Positions 1 through 10,692 of a stretch of 64,000 bases of DNA are shown here, piece by piece (the first letter of the stretch is position 1; each line of letters opens with the position of its first letter). The translations under genes and the position numbers were made by a program. The stretch is from Hydnum rufescens UP504 (taxonomy: Eukaryota > Basidiomycota > Agaricomycetes > Cantharellales > Hydnaceae), in contig MU129055.1 in the NCBI GenBank assembly GCA_014904985.1, positions 1 to 64,000 on the forward strand. The letters run 5' to 3'. Under the pieces are notes generated by a model, which did no database searches, was not told where the DNA came from, and saw only the letters and a program-made list of their open reading frames with translations.

Positions 1-182
1 ACGAGCTTAAGGACCACTGTGCTCATTTCTGCCTAGTCCCTTCCAGGCTGCTGGACCACTCCTCCGACATCCCTAACCTCCTTATCTCATTCTTGCCTGG
101 ATTCTTGCGGACTTAGCCAGACTTACACCAGACTTAGCCGGAATTATTTGTGTTTACATTTGTTTGGTGCCCTCATCGCAGC

Positions 183-1223
183 GTGGCCCTGACATGCACA
201 CATGCTGACCACTGCATTTATTCACTCCACTGTGGCAACTCCACAGTCATCATTCCACTCTATGTCGATGACCTCATGATTGGTTACAACATGGATGCTG
301 ACATGATTTGAGTACACACCAAGCTTGAACAACATTTCGAAATGGTTGACCTAGGGGAACTGACCTGGGTGGTGGGAATGCACATCTCTGATGACATTAG
401 GCATGGCCGACTCACCGTTGACCAATCTCAATATCTGCGCAAGGTCTTGATGAGGTTTGGGATGGATGAGTCCAATGCTGTCACCACCCCCTTGCCCAAA
501 AAGCTTGTTTTGCTGGCTGCAACTGATGCGGAAGCAGAAGAGGCTTGCAACTTCCTGTATCTTGAAGCCATTGGATTGCTCATGTATGCTATGACAGGAA
601 CCTGCCCCAACATCGCCTATGCTGTCAGTGCCCTATCCCGATTCACTACCTGCCCTGGCAGTAAACACATTGCTGCAATCAAACACCTCTTCCGCTATCT
701 CCAAGGCACCATCAACCTTGGCATTACATTCTCATGCAATGGCAGAGGCCTCATTGGGTACAGTGACTCAGATTATGCAATGGACCCCACCACTCACAAA
801 TCCATATCTGGTGCTGCATTCATGCTGGCAGGGGGACTGGTCTCCTGGAGCTCCAAACAGCAGCCCCTGGTTGGACTATCCACAATGGAGGTTGAGTACA
901 TTGCAGCTGCCGAGGCCTGCAAAGAAATTGTCTGGCTGCGCCACTTACTTCATGAACTCAGCCAAGACACTTCCTCAGCCACCACACTGTTCATTGACAA
1001 CTGCAGCGCTCTTCTCCTTGCCAAAAACCCTGTCAATCACTCCCATACCAAGCACATTGACACTCACTACCATTTCATCCGCCAATGCATTGCCACCAAT
1101 TCCATTAACACTCAATTAATCCCCACAGCCGACAACCCTGCCAACATCTGCACAAAACCACTAGGGAAGCAGAAGCTGACACATCTACGCAACCTCCTTG
1201 GACTATCTGAGGTCACTCCATAG
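183..1223 (+). pseudogene. copia reverse transcriptase C-terminus and RNase H (broken)
   Basis: This is the end of a copia polyprotein. In the frame of the ORF that starts at 342, the upstream sequence encodes a block ending in YVDDLMIGYN (RT palm catalytic motif), then a TGA at 309-311, then 293 further residues. That last part carries typical copia RNase H landmarks: YSDSDYA, SWSSKQQ, STMEVEYIAA, DNCSALLLAKNP and HTKHIDTHYHFIR. In an active element the RT copies the genomic RNA and RNase H removes it in virus-like particles. Position 342 is simply the first Met after the nonsense codon, so it is not a natural start. The long intact RNase H reading frame suggests moderately recent inactivation. 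Confidence 0.85.
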
Positions 1224-1259
1224 GACCCAACTCTAGGGGGCACTTGGAGCAAGGGGGCA

Positions 1260-1578
1260 TGTTGAGCATCAGATGCTCCAAGCACCAATCTGAAGTCCGC
1301 TTGCCACTACAGGCAAGTAACTCCACTTGCCAATAGCAGCCCATGGCCTGATCTCCTATATATACCCAATGTTTTCCTGCAGCGCAATAACTGTTTCTAC
1401 ACCAGTGATTGCGCTACAGGCAAGCTCCTTTGTCCACCTGTAATCACACCTTCCATAGTCTAATCTATAACCATTTCTACACTGGTGATCGCACTACAGG
1501 CAAGCTCCTTTGTCCACCTGTAATCACACCTTCCGTAGTCTAATCTATAACTGTTTCTATGCTGGTGATCATGCTACA
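1260..1578 (+). repeat. 3' LTR of the copia element
   Basis: It starts TGTTGAGCATC directly after a GGGGGCA purine tract and ends ...GCTACA, giving TG...CA ends. A TATA-like stretch (CTATATATACC) lies near 1350. A segment of roughly 80 bp beginning near 'TTTCTACACC' and ending 'TAATCTATAA' is tandemly duplicated inside the LTR (about 1393-1470 and 1471-1550), with a third partial copy at the end. The 5' LTR is outside the window, so age cannot be estimated. Confidence 0.7.
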
Positions 1579-2589
1579 CCCTCAACCCCGTGACCTAGAT
1601 CCTATTGCTAATCGCTTTTACCTGAAGAAACACTATGTGGATGCTTTGGCCACCTTCATTGGATCTGCGAGCACCACTGCCCAGAGGTGGTATTCCCATA
1701 TACAGAGAAATGGATTCCATGTCCCTGTTCCTCTCCCATCATGTGAATATCCCAGTGCCAACTTCTGATGCCATTTTGAGCACCATGATACCAAAGTGCA
1801 AATCATGGCAGATGTGGAGATATTCCTTCAGCATGGTTACTTGTGTTGAGGGTATGCACAATGGTTGATGCACAAGTTCGTTGCCTGCCTCTTGCAAGAC
1901 CTCAGGATGCCTTGTCCCCATTTTGGCGTTGATGACAAACTCATTGGTGCTGTTTTCTGCATGGAGGATTTGGAGGACTCCTGTGTCTCTGGAGTCATCA
2001 GAGGATTGGAATGAGATGGGGTACCTGTGTTTGCAGTGACCATTTTGGAACCATGGTCCAAGACAGTTTGGGACAGGATACCATGTTTGAAGACACCTTG
2101 GCAAAATATGACCAATGTCTCACCAGGACTGGAGCATGACTTCCTTCTTATATCAGTGGAGTATGCAGTCCCCTTTGATCATTCATTTCCTTGGTTCTCA
2201 GCCCCTGCATACAGCTATCCAGGGTTCTACTACCAATACAGGGACAAGAAATATTATGAAGAGCAGGCTTTTCTCAAAGCATTGGTAGTGGTAGACCCCC
2301 AACAAGAGTCCATACTGCTATTGACAAAGTCATATGAAGTGGTGGCAAAGTTCTTGGGCCCAGGGCCCTTTTTCTGTGCTTGAAATCCTCCCATCTGTCT
2401 TCCCACTTACAAATCCCAATGTGCCTGGTGCACTGGAATCAGCTCATATTAACCCTCCTTTGGACCCATTACTCACCACCTCAGCTCTTGGTGAGCTTAT
2501 GGCTTATCATCTTTATTTGGCTCCACCCCAGATGGTTTTGGATAATGTGAGTGACTTTCAAGCTTTTCTGTACATTTGAATCTAATACC
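1579..2589. other. anonymous CpG-poor sequence between LTR and Ulp1-like region
   Basis: This holds only short overlapping reading frames. A plus-strand run at 2027-2383 encodes 118 residues with no domain I recognise. It may be the 5' part of the Ulp1-like gene that follows, with introns and frameshifts, since base composition is continuous with it. Confidence 0.3.
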
Positions 2590-3300
2590 TTTCTCCTGGC
2601 TTAGGTCCAGAGCATGGCTCATAGGAAGTATGGGCAGAGGCCATGGCCTCCACACCTCCCTTCTGAAGGAGGTTTCATCATGTTTCAAGATGGCACCCCA
2701 GTCAATGATGATGCAATCAACTCATATATCAATGTCCTGAAGATGTTTGTGCACCCTAGCATCCATGTCTTCAACACCTTTTTCTTTTCACACTTACTTG
2801 ATGGTTTTGACAAAGTGGCAACATGGCACAAGGATCTTTGTCATCCTGTGTTTACACACACATGGAGCAAATTATCATACCAATCCATCTCAAATCCCAG
2901 AGTCACTGGGCAACTGTTTCTATTGACTTTAAGAGATGTATTGTCACATACATGGACTTGATATTTCTGCCTTCCACCTTTGAATTTGTTACAGAGATCA
3001 TGCGGAAATACTTAGCAGACCTCACTGCACTCAAGATGTGTTCATTTGACCTTGAGGCATGGACTTTCATTGGGTCTAAGGATACTGTTCATCAGGTCTT
3101 CCGTTGTTGGTTCTTTTCTGACTATGATTCCCTAGTCTCCACAGCAGACAGGAACTGTGGATTGTGGTGTTTTTTTAATTGCAAACATCTGCAACTGCAC
3201 TGGGATTCAGCCTTGGAAAGTTCTTTGCCCAACTGAGGTGCCTTTGGCAAGGCTTCAGTTTATGGTCGATGTGGTTTGGGGAGTTATCAATTATCCCCAG
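2590..3300 (+). pseudogene. Ulp1-like cysteine protease (C48 family), frame-broken
   Basis: Ulp1/C48 proteases cleave SUMO-like conjugates through a His-Asp-Cys triad with an oxyanion Gln. Three pieces in order fit this fold. The first (frame of 2614) contains NDDAINSYINVLK and HPSIHVFNTFF, like the 'WLND..IN.Y' opening of Ulp1 domains. The second (frame of 2823) contains SHWATVSIDF (candidate catalytic His, codon 2904-2906) and TYMD (candidate Asp, codon 2955-2957). The third contains QTGTVDCGVF (Gln codon 3145-3147, Cys codon 3163-3165). Pieces two and three join in frame if a GTCTTC...CCACAG intron is removed. Pieces one and two need a small indel. Ulp1 domains are commonly carried by large DNA transposons, so this is more likely a transposon accessory gene than a host deSUMOylase. 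Confidence 0.6.
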
Positions 3301-3909
3301 GGATATGACCATGCATTACAGTCAATTTTCCCATCACACAGCCCTCCAGCTTTCATCCTCCCCAATGAGCCTAATTACATCCATGTCCCCCATCCCACTC
3401 TCCCCCATCCTGTCCCCAAGATCATGCCTGCTCCCATGCCTGCTGTCACCACTGTTACCCCTTCCAGACATAATGAACAACCATCCCCCCAACAGCATTC
3501 ATGGGGTGATATCACAGAGAATGAAGGGCACAATTTAATTTGGAATGCTGCTGTGGGTGATGTTGCATCATACCAGAGGATCATGGTTGTCCTTGATCAC
3601 CATGTAAGGGTGAAGAACAAAGATGCAACACCTTTAGCTCAGTATCTCAGGGCACATTGGAGGGGTAAAGCATGAGGTGTCTATGATCAGGATTTTGATT
3701 GGCAAGAGCATTCCCATATGTGGACAATTTCCTGTTCTCAACCTGGGGATGATTATTCGTTGCATCATGGTGAGGGTGGTTCTCATTGCAACATTCAGGA
3801 TCGTTCTTGCTCCCCCCCTATAGGGTCCTTGTGAGATGCTGGATTACTTCCCAGTGATTGGAGTGAGTCTGTTCATGCCGAGTCATCCTCACATCATGGG
3901 AGGCATCTG
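3301..3909 (+). other. CpG-poor tail of the Ulp1-like region, no recognised domain
   Basis: Plus-strand reading frames run through (for example 3157-3675, whose second half is Pro-rich), but no domain is recognisable. The stretch is probably part of the same degraded transposon gene. Confidence 0.3.
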
Positions 3910-4584
3910 GTGGATGCCAAAGAGCAATCCACAATGGAGATGAACTTCACTGCCATCTCTGTTGATGATGTGGCCATGGCAACTGCTTCTGCACCTCCCA
4001 TTATTGCCCCTCCTGTCATTGCCTCCCCTGTTGTTCCTCCTCCCATTGTCCCTCCCATTGCCCCTGCTGCCACCATCATCCCTCATGTTGCTGTTGCTCC
4101 TCCTGTCATCACCCCTGCTCCTGCTGTTGTCCCCTCTCCCATCATTGTCGACCCCCCATCACCATTGCCCCACCTCTTGCTGTTGCCTCCCCTTCTGCCA
4201 TTGTCTTGCCTGTCATTGCCTCTCCTGCCATTGCCTCACCTGCCATCACCCTTCCTGCTGTGGTCCCTCCCACCATCGCCCCTCCTGCAGTCACCCCTGC
4301 TGCTACCCCTTCTCTTGCTGTTGTCTCCCCTTCTGCCATTGTCCCTCCTGCTGTTGCCTCTCCTGCTGTCACCCTTCCTGCTGTTGACCCTCCTGTCATC
4401 AGCCCTCCTGCCATCACCCCTGCTGCTGCTGCTGCCATTGTCCCTCCTCCCCCCATTGTTCCCCCCTCGCCCTTGCCTCTCCTTCTACCATTACCCCTTC
4501 TCCTGTTGCTGGCCCTCCTGCTGCAGCTGCTATCCCTGTCTTAGGGACTTGGTATGCTGTTACCATCAACAAATTTCAGGTTGA
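3910..4584 (+). CDS. Pro/Ala/Ile-rich low-complexity ORF fragment
   Basis: An open frame starting at 3910 reads about 60 residues of Pro/Ala/Val/Ile repeats and then drifts into Leu/Pro/Ser-rich text. The DNA at about 3980-4540 is a degenerate repeat of CCTGCCATC / CCCCTCCTG type, readable in several frames on the plus strand. This is typical of linker minisatellites in large transposon proteins. No function can be assigned, and because several frames are open the frame choice is uncertain. Confidence 0.3.
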   Translation: MDAKEQSTMEMNFTAISVDDVAMATASAPPIIAPPVIASPVVPPPIVPPIAPAATIIPHVAVAPPVITPAPAVVPSPIIVDPPSPLPHLLLLPPLLPLSCLSLPLLPLPHLPSPFLLWSLPPSPLLQSPLLLPLLLLLSPLLPLSLLLLPLLLSPFLLLTLLSSALLPSPLLLLLPLSLLPPLFPPRPCLSFYHYPFSCCWPSCCSCYPCLRDLVCCYHQQISG

Positions 4585-5399
4585 TGGATCTGAGGGCCAG
4601 AATGCTCTCCCCTACAAGCAAGAGACCTTGGAAGAATTTTGTTCAATGGGTGCATTGGCAATGAGTTGCTCTTGTGTTAACAAAAAGTGGTTGAAGAAAC
4701 AAGGACGAATTGTGTACAGGATGTCCACCTATTTTAAGGACTACATGCTGGGACAAGAAGTCTTGGAGAGCACTCGGGCAAGAGCCAAGGCCCAGAATTA
4801 TTTGGGTGTTGAGTTGATAATGCTCCCCAGCATTGACTATACTCAAATTGGGTGTCAGGCCATGGACTTGTCTTATGCCTCTGTGGTGTATGATCGAGCA
4901 TGATCATCGGAAGAACGAGATGCCTTACTTGCAGTTGCACCCCGTATTCACATCAATTCAGCACAGATGGGTCCCCAATTCCTTGAACATGACCTTTACC
5001 CCATCCCTCCCCAACTGGTGTCTCATAGTCCACACAAAATGGCAGCATGTTCATTCACCATGCAGGATTTTGAGCTTCACATTGCCCTCCAAGAACAGAG
5101 TGAAGGTAGCCACTCTGTCAGTCTCACACTTTGATGGTTTATGATGTTGCTTCATGCCTTCTGGGAAAGAAAGCCTGGGACATTTGTGAGCAGACTCTCT
5201 CCCTCACATGTGACTCTTTGCAATGAGCTGGTATGAGTTCTTGGCTGGTTTGGATACACTGAAGAGTTCAGAGTGTGGGAGACTTTCAGGATTAGATCCA
5301 ACATGAAATGGCATCTGGTGCTCAAAATCCCCTAACATTATTATTTTTATCCTGTTATAATTGCATTGTTTGTTTGGTCACATTGGCAGAATCCAAGGT
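4585..5399 (+). other. unrecognised ORF 4628-4903 and surrounding sequence
   Basis: A 91-codon frame at 4628-4903 (starts MEEFCSMGALAMS) has a non-repetitive, protein-like composition, with basic and Tyr-rich segments. I do not recognise it. It may be one exon of the same large degraded transposon gene as the Ulp1-like pieces. Confidence 0.25.
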
Positions 5400-5965
5400 G
5401 TTTGAACTAGATGGCTTTGTCATTTTTGGGGTCTCTCCAGTCCATCTTAATCAACTTCAAGCTAGACGTTGGGCTGCACTTCATGTTGTGGCTTTCTGTT
5501 GGCAGGAGTTGTTATTTGGTCTCATCCTATCACTCACCAGGCCATGGTTTTTCCATCACTTTTCATGCATGGTCTCTCCAATCCATCTTAATCAACTTCA
5601 GGCTAGACATCAGGCTACACTTTGTGTTGTGGCTTTCCATCGGCAGGAGTTGCTATTTGATCTCACCCTATCACTTGTCAGGTCCACAAATTCTCCATCA
5701 TTTTTTTTATGCATTTTCATGATCTCCCCAATCCATCTCAGTCAACTTCAAGCTATACATTGGGCTACACTCTGTGTCATGGCTTTCCATTAGCAGGAGT
5801 TTTTATTCAATCTCGCTCCATCACTTGTGAAGTTGTGCAGTTTTCATTGGTTTTCACACATTTTTGCAGTCTCTCCAGTCCATCTCAATCAACTTTGAGC
5901 TACACTTCATGTTGTGGCTTTCTGTTGCAGGAGTTCTCACTCATAACAATAGCATTATTCTCCAT
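5400..5965 (+). repeat. four-copy tandem repeat, unit about 141-150 bp
   Basis: Four direct copies begin with variants of TCTCC(A)(G/A)TCCATCTTAATCAAC near 5431, 5572, 5722 and 5870. Each continues through a GGCTTTCTGTTGGCAGGAGTT-type block to a CTATCACTTGTCAGG-type end. Copies have diverged by substitutions and small indels. The repeat can be read as protein in more than one frame, but the phase changes between copies argue against conserved coding. Confidence 0.8.
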
Positions 5966-6148
5966 TCATGCATCTATTTTCATTGTCTGTGGAGTAAAGC
6001 TGACAGGATATGCTCTGCTAGATCCTCCCATCAATATCTTGTGCATCATATGGCTCATGTGCAACAAGGATCAGAGCAACCTGTGGTGCCGTGCCTTTCT
6101 GGTTCACATCATCTTGTGCCTGAGGTGGTCATTCGCCTTGGCTGTCCT

Positions 6149-6405
6149 CCCACACCCCATCTCCCACACCCATCTCCCACACCCCATCCTCCCACACCCC
6201 ATCCTCCCACACCCCATCCTCCCACACCCATCCTCCCACACCCCATCCTCCCACACCCCATCCTCCCACACCCCATCCTCCCACACCCCATCCTCCCACA
6301 CCCCATCCTCCCACACCCATCCTCCCACACCCATCCTCCACACCCCATCCTCCCACACCCCATCCTCCCACACCCCATCCTCCCACACCCCATCCTCCCA
6401 CACTC
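6149..6405. repeat. 15-bp minisatellite CCCCATCCTCCCACA
   Basis: About 17 near-identical copies of a 15-bp unit in uninterrupted tandem, with a few one-base losses around 6228, 6318 and 6338. Long ORFs in several frames on both strands here are artefacts of the repeat. Confidence 0.95.
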
Positions 6406-6411
6406 CCTCCT

Positions 6412-8350
6412 GTGTCTATGCCTATGCCAACTCAGTCTTCTCATAATACCCCATCTGATCAGTCACTGCAGTCAACCTTCCAAGGGCAGACTCTCAGATT
6501 TTCGAAATGCCTGACATCCAAACTAAAGTCCACAACGGCTCATACCAAAGTGAGGTCCAAGGCTGGGGAGAAAGATCCAACAGCCTCAAAGTTTGCAGTG
6601 CATGGAGTGACTTCTGGGAGGGATAAGGTTGGATATTCTTGAAATGGGTCTCCAAGTCTTTCCTTGACCAGCCATGACATTCATTCCTCCCTTCCCATTC
6701 TGAGTCTCCACCCATCTAAACCCATTGTGGACTCGGCTTCTAACCCCCTCCAACCTCCTCTCACTGAATCTAAAAATGCTGCAATGTCAATCTCAGCTCG
6801 AAATTCTAGCAATCAATTGACTTCAATATCACAGTCAACCTCAAAATCTGCCCTGCCTTCCCTGGAACATACCAAGGATTGTGGGGTTGATGTCAAGGAC
6901 TTGCAGATGTTCTGGGGTGATGATTATATCATGGCAAACACAATGTTAGGCATTGAGAGCTCAGGATCTGATGCTGATGCTGATTGGGACCCCGCAATAT
7001 CTACTGGTGGCAAGGACCTAAGTGACAGAGAACACTTCAGTGATGCCAATAGTGCCAAAGATGTTCATGTGTGATCTATGGGCAAAGAGCCCAGCCCTGT
7101 GTGCTCAGTTGCCAAGAAGGCCTCTCCTGGGCCTTGTGGACATGGAGGTAGATTCTTGCAAGCTCAGTTGGACGAGGTTGAAAAGCATGCTGAACTGTTC
7201 CAGGGTGCAATGGCTAGCTTGGCCAAGTTGTGGGGCTGTCATATTTCAATACTATATCGAGTGGCTAAAGTGGCAGGAGCTCTGAAGAAGCATTGATGAC
7301 CAAATGCTTGGAATTCGTTTCAACATCAACAAAAGAAGTTGAAGAAGACCCCCTCTGGTCTCAGTGTGTAGGTTTAATATTTGTTGCTCTACTCATTTTC
7401 TGATGCCTTATATAGGAAAAGGAGGTGCAATCATATGTCAACACCTTCAGCCAACATATGTCAAGCTGTGAGCTTGGGGGGCCCAGTTCTGAGGCCTGGC
7501 ATGAGCATTGCAATACCCTTATAGACAATCTCAGTACAGAGAAAGCATCTGATACAGCTTGTATTGCCATGTCTGGAGGTGATGTGGCCCATCAGATGGC
7601 CTTATCCTGATCAAAAATTGATAGTGAGGTATGTACTATTCTACATATTTATTCATTCTGTGCTACATGGGCTAACATGCTGATGTCTAGGGACAGGCAC
7701 TTCATCAGATCAGGGTTCATCTCATGTACTTGATGGTGTTGGACCTCACCTCCTCAACAGCAGCACATGGCCAGAACTCAATTAACTTCAACAGTGAGGA
7801 ACTAAGGGCATGGGTGGACCATGAATGGAATTCTCATGACACTCCTGAAATGAAGAAACCCTTGCCTCACTGATACATATATTCTAGAGTGAAAGGGGGT
7901 GGCTGAAGACCTTGTTAAATTCCACAAGGATCAGGATGAGGCTACTTGCACTAAGGAGATGAAGGATCAGTACACCTTATGGAAGGCTGTCTCAGCAGAT
8001 TTATGAAGGATGCTTTGTATGTATCCTTTGAAAGATCCACTGTTGAGATTTCTCATGAACCTACCTCATGTCTCAGGATCACTGCAATTGGACTACAAGA
8101 CTATGCCCTGGTCATTGATTGTTCAGAAAATGAGGTTGTCATGAATCTGCTGTGTCTGTTGGCCAGATGTTGAGGGTATGCCTTTGCTTGGCACATTTGG
8201 TTTGGATGACCTCAAGACACATCATTGGCGACTGCTTTATGATGCGATACACTCTACTGATGTGTTCACAACTCTCTGTTTTGAATGAATTAGTGACTAT
8301 GGTATGTCCTACCATTATAGTATTCTTGGATTTGATTACTGAATGGTTTT
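6412..8350 (+). other. degraded CpG-poor transposon sequence, no clear gene
   Basis: Plus-strand open segments (6664-7074, 136 codons, Ser/Asp-rich; 7022-7296; 7979-8173) look like pieces of a multi-exon protein with acidic and Ser-rich linkers. No domain is recognisable and frames shift often. TG/CA dinucleotides are abundant and CG very rare. Several intron-like GTATGT...AG intervals can be imagined but not proven. Confidence 0.3.
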
Positions 8351-8955
8351 TTGGTAGACCTGGGTGATGATGATATCCTAGTCACTGGGATGAACAATGT
8401 GCCATTGCTCACTGTGTGGCAGGCAGAAGGCCTCCAAAAGGGGAAGAAGCATAAGATAGTGGAGGCTGAGGTTACTGATGAGCATGCCAACAAAGGGTCT
8501 GGGTCAAAGGTTCTGCAAGTGGTTCCACCTTCTGTTTCCAGCAGGCTGAAGCCAGCAAAGAGGAAAGGGAAAGGGAGACTAACCCTAAAGTCCCTCCCTT
8601 ACATTGATGATGCCTCTGATGTGCCTGTGACACCTGCAATTTCAGTCCATGAACCTGAACCATCTCTATCAAACTCATCTTTGCCTGAGACAATGCCAAT
8701 TCCTACAGCCTTGCCAACTCCTCTGACAGACACAGGAGTTAATCCTTTCAGCTCAAAACCTGGCTCAACACCATCATATTTTCCATCATCTCTTCTTCCA
8801 CCTTCGTCCACTCTTCTGCCTTCAACCAGTCTTCCACCTTCAACCACTCCTCCACCCTTGTCCACTCTGCCTCTGTCATCTACACTCCTCCCATCATCAA
8901 CTTTTCCACCATTGTCTACTTTTCTGCCATCTACTTTTCCATCATTGTCAGCCTG
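8351..8955 (+). pseudogene. Pro/Ser-rich ORF, interrupted by the foldback element
   Basis: The frame at 8351 opens with a mixed-composition stretch (GDDDILVTG near the start, a KKHKIVEAE basic/acidic patch, RLKPAKRKGKGR). It ends in a degenerate 18-bp-type minisatellite encoding (P)LSTFLPSTF-like Ser/Thr/Pro repeats. The repeat stops at about 8949 and resumes at about 13,954 with the same peptide pattern. This indicates that the 5-kb element between was inserted into this reading frame. Function unknown. Confidence 0.55.
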
Positions 8956-9110
8956 GTCAGCCAATTATCAGTATCTAATTAGATACTTTGAAGGTTGCAT
9001 TTATATGCTCTAACTATATATCAGACCTGGGGGCCCCCAGGGGCCCCTGCAATTCAGTCGAGGGGGCTGGTCAAGCAGCCCAGGGGCCCCTGGGGCCCCT
9101 AGCCATTAGG
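8956..9110 (+). repeat. left inverted terminal segment of foldback element
   Basis: It begins GTCAGCCA, then ATCTAATTAGAT, then TTGCATTTATAT, CTCTAACT and two GGGGCCCC-containing blocks. The same order of motifs is found inverted at 13,800-13,946. The two ends are diverged, but their landmarks align along about 145 bp. Confidence 0.75.
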
Positions 9111-9116
9111 ATTATT

Positions 9117-9168
9117 GATTTATTATTTATTTATTTATTTATTTATTTATTATTATTATTATTATATA
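9117..9168 (+). repeat. (TTA)n/(TTTA)n tract, left outer end
   Basis: A TTATT microsatellite. On the minus strand, the proposed reading direction of this half, it is a (TAA)n tail after the last module. All three module arrays in this window end in such a tract. Confidence 0.85.
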
Positions 9169-9175
9169 CAGTACA

Positions 9176-9269
9176 CTAGGCTCGCCCAGTGGGGCTCACC
9201 CATGCACCCAAGAAGAGCAGCCACAGGCTGCTCTTCTTGCGCACTTGGAGCAAAATGGAAAATGCATAC
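9176..9269 (-). other. module L5: intron-like segment, degenerate
   Basis: Donor GTATGC follows AAG, and a CCTAG acceptor is possible, but no ACTAAY branch motif is present. The hairpin at 9209-9239 has arms CAAGAAGAGCAGCC and GGCTGCTCTTCTTG. A preceding exon-end hairpin has GACCACCCCTGC / GCAGGGGTGGTC-like arms near 9280-9300. Confidence 0.5.
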
Positions 9270-9435
9270 CTTAAATGACCACCCCTGCCACAGCAGGGGT
9301 GTGCTTGCATGGGATCCTGTTCATGCGTTCATGTGGCCTCATTTGCCTATTTGCATGGGGCCCAGTGTGCATGTCTTGCGGGGCTTATTCAGGGGTTCGC
9401 ATGGGTTCCTGTCCAGGGGGAGGTTATTTTGTCAC

Positions 9436-9534
9436 CTAAAATAAACAATGTGTTAGGTAAATGTAATAAAGCACAAGAAGAGCAGCCCATGGCTGCTCTT
9501 CTTGCGCGATTGTAGCTCCAGAAAAAAAACTTAC
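9436..9534 (-). other. module L4: intact intron-like segment with hairpin
   Basis: Minus strand: CAAG|GTAAGT donor, CCTAAC branch motif, TTTTAG acceptor, 99 nt. Hairpin at 9471-9507 with arms CAAGAAGAGCAGCC / GGCTGCTCTTCTTG. Confidence 0.7.
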
Positions 9535-9713
9535 CTTGAGAGTACCACAGACCCACCACAGCAGGTGTGTGGTACTCACACGTTCGCAGTTTCGTTCATG
9601 GGATTTGGTTTCACAGGGTGGGTTTGGGGTCGTGGGGCTTCGGGTCATGGGTTTCGGTTTGCGGGGTTTCAGGTTGCGGGTTTGCTGTTGGGGGTTCGTG
9701 CAGGGTTCAAGAT

Positions 9714-9822
9714 CTAGAAAATAAAGGTGTTAGTTATTAAACATTAAAGCATCGCAAGAAGAGCAGCTTACGCTGCTCTTCTTGCACCACAAAAATAAAT
9801 AAAAAATAAAAGATAAACTCAG
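9714..9822 (-). other. module L3: intron-like segment, donor mutated
   Basis: Minus strand: AAG|CTGAGT where GTGAGT is expected, ACTAAC branch motif, TTTCTAG acceptor, 109 nt. Hairpin 9754-9785 uses the CAAGAAGAGCAGC stem. The donor change should stop splicing here. Confidence 0.6.
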
Positions 9823-10063
9823 CTTGGAGTACCACACACCTGCTGCAGCAGGTGTGTGGTTTCATTGGCTCTGCATCGTTTTGTGTCTTCAGTGTGGTCC
9901 TTCGCGCGTGGTGTTCATTTGGCGTGTGGCCTTCAGCACGTGGGTTACCGTCTAGCGGGTGTCCATGTGGTGCGCAGTCGTTTCGGGGGGCTCGGGGTTC
10001 ATTTGGCGGGTCTTTACTTGGCGGGCGTGTGTTCCGTTTGTTGGTTGTGGGTCAGCCGACAAC

Positions 10064-10164
10064 CTGGAAAAGCAGATACATTAGTTAGAAATTAAAACCA
10101 GCACAAAAAGAGCAGCTTTCGCTGCTCTTTTTGTGCGGCTGTATCGATTTGGGGGAGAACTCAC
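10064..10164 (-). other. module L2: intact intron-like segment with GAAA-loop hairpin
   Basis: Minus strand: AAG|GTGAGT, CTAACTAAT branch region, TTTTCCAG acceptor, 101 nt. Hairpin 10101-10136; on the reading strand the stem AGCAGC/GCTGCT closes a GAAA (GNRA-type) loop. Confidence 0.7.
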
Positions 10165-10468
10165 CTTATATAGTACCACACACCCACCGCAGCGGGTGTG
10201 TGGTCTCTGGTTCACTCATTGGGCGCGTCTGGTGCATTGGGCACGTTCTCATGTGTTGTGTCCTCATGTGTCGCGTCCTCGGTGTGTTGCGTCCTCATGT
10301 GTTGCATTCTTGTGTGTCATGTCCTCATGTGTCGCATTCTCGTGTGTTGCGTCCTCGTGTGTCGCGTTCTTGTGTGCTGCATTCTCGTGTGCTGCATTCT
10401 TTTTCTTGCGTTTCTGTTTGGGCCAGCATCGTTTGACGAGGCCCGCCATGCCTTGACCAGGTTGTGAT

Positions 10469-10586
10469 CTAGAATAATAAAGACAATAAAAGATATGTTA
10501 GTAAAAAATCTAAAGGAGTGCAAAAAGAGCAGCAGCGGCTGCTCTTTTTGCGCATTGTAGCTACTACGATAAAAAAAGAAACTCAT
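10469..10586 (-). other. module L1: intron-like segment, donor mutated
   Basis: Minus strand: AAG|ATGAGT (GTGAGT expected), ACTAAC branch motif, TATTCTAG acceptor, 118 nt. Hairpin 10520-10551 with arms CAAAAAGAGCAGC / GCTGCTCTTTTTG. The preceding exon-end hairpin lies near 10592-10625. Confidence 0.6.
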
Positions 10587-10692
10587 CTTATATGACCACA
10601 CACCCACAGCAGCGGGTGCGTGGTCATCTGCTTCCCTTTTCAGGCGGTTGCCCTGCTTCCTTTTCTGGGCAGTTGCAGTGGGTGGTTGTTGT

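Larger units (their letters stand above)
1..1578 (+). mobile_element. Ty1/copia LTR retrotransposon, 3' portion
   Basis: The window opens inside a Ty1/copia-type element. Reverse-transcriptase coding sequence with the YVDD active site (261-272) is followed by a copia-type RNase H domain, a purine-rich tract just before position 1260, and a TG...CA-bounded LTR at 1260-1578. The gag, protease and integrase parts and the 5' LTR lie outside the window or are lost. An in-frame TGA at 309-311 shows the copy is dead. Confidence 0.85.
9176..10690 (-). ncRNA. left module array, predicted multi-intron non-coding transcript
   Basis: Read on the minus strand from the central palindrome outward, this half holds five modules with splice-like signals (introns about 10469-10586, 10064-10164, 9714-9822, 9436-9534 and 9176-9269). 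Two of the five (10064-10164 and 9436-9534) keep an intact donor, branch site and acceptor. Exon-like segments share a hairpin at their 3' end but no common reading frame, so it is predicted non-coding. Transcription is inferred only from the splice grammar and symmetry. Confidence 0.45.

Noticed and set aside
6104..6446. Overlapping ORFs on both strands (for example 5709-6446 and 6104-6444)
   Set aside because: Open only because a 15-bp minisatellite lacks stops in several frames.
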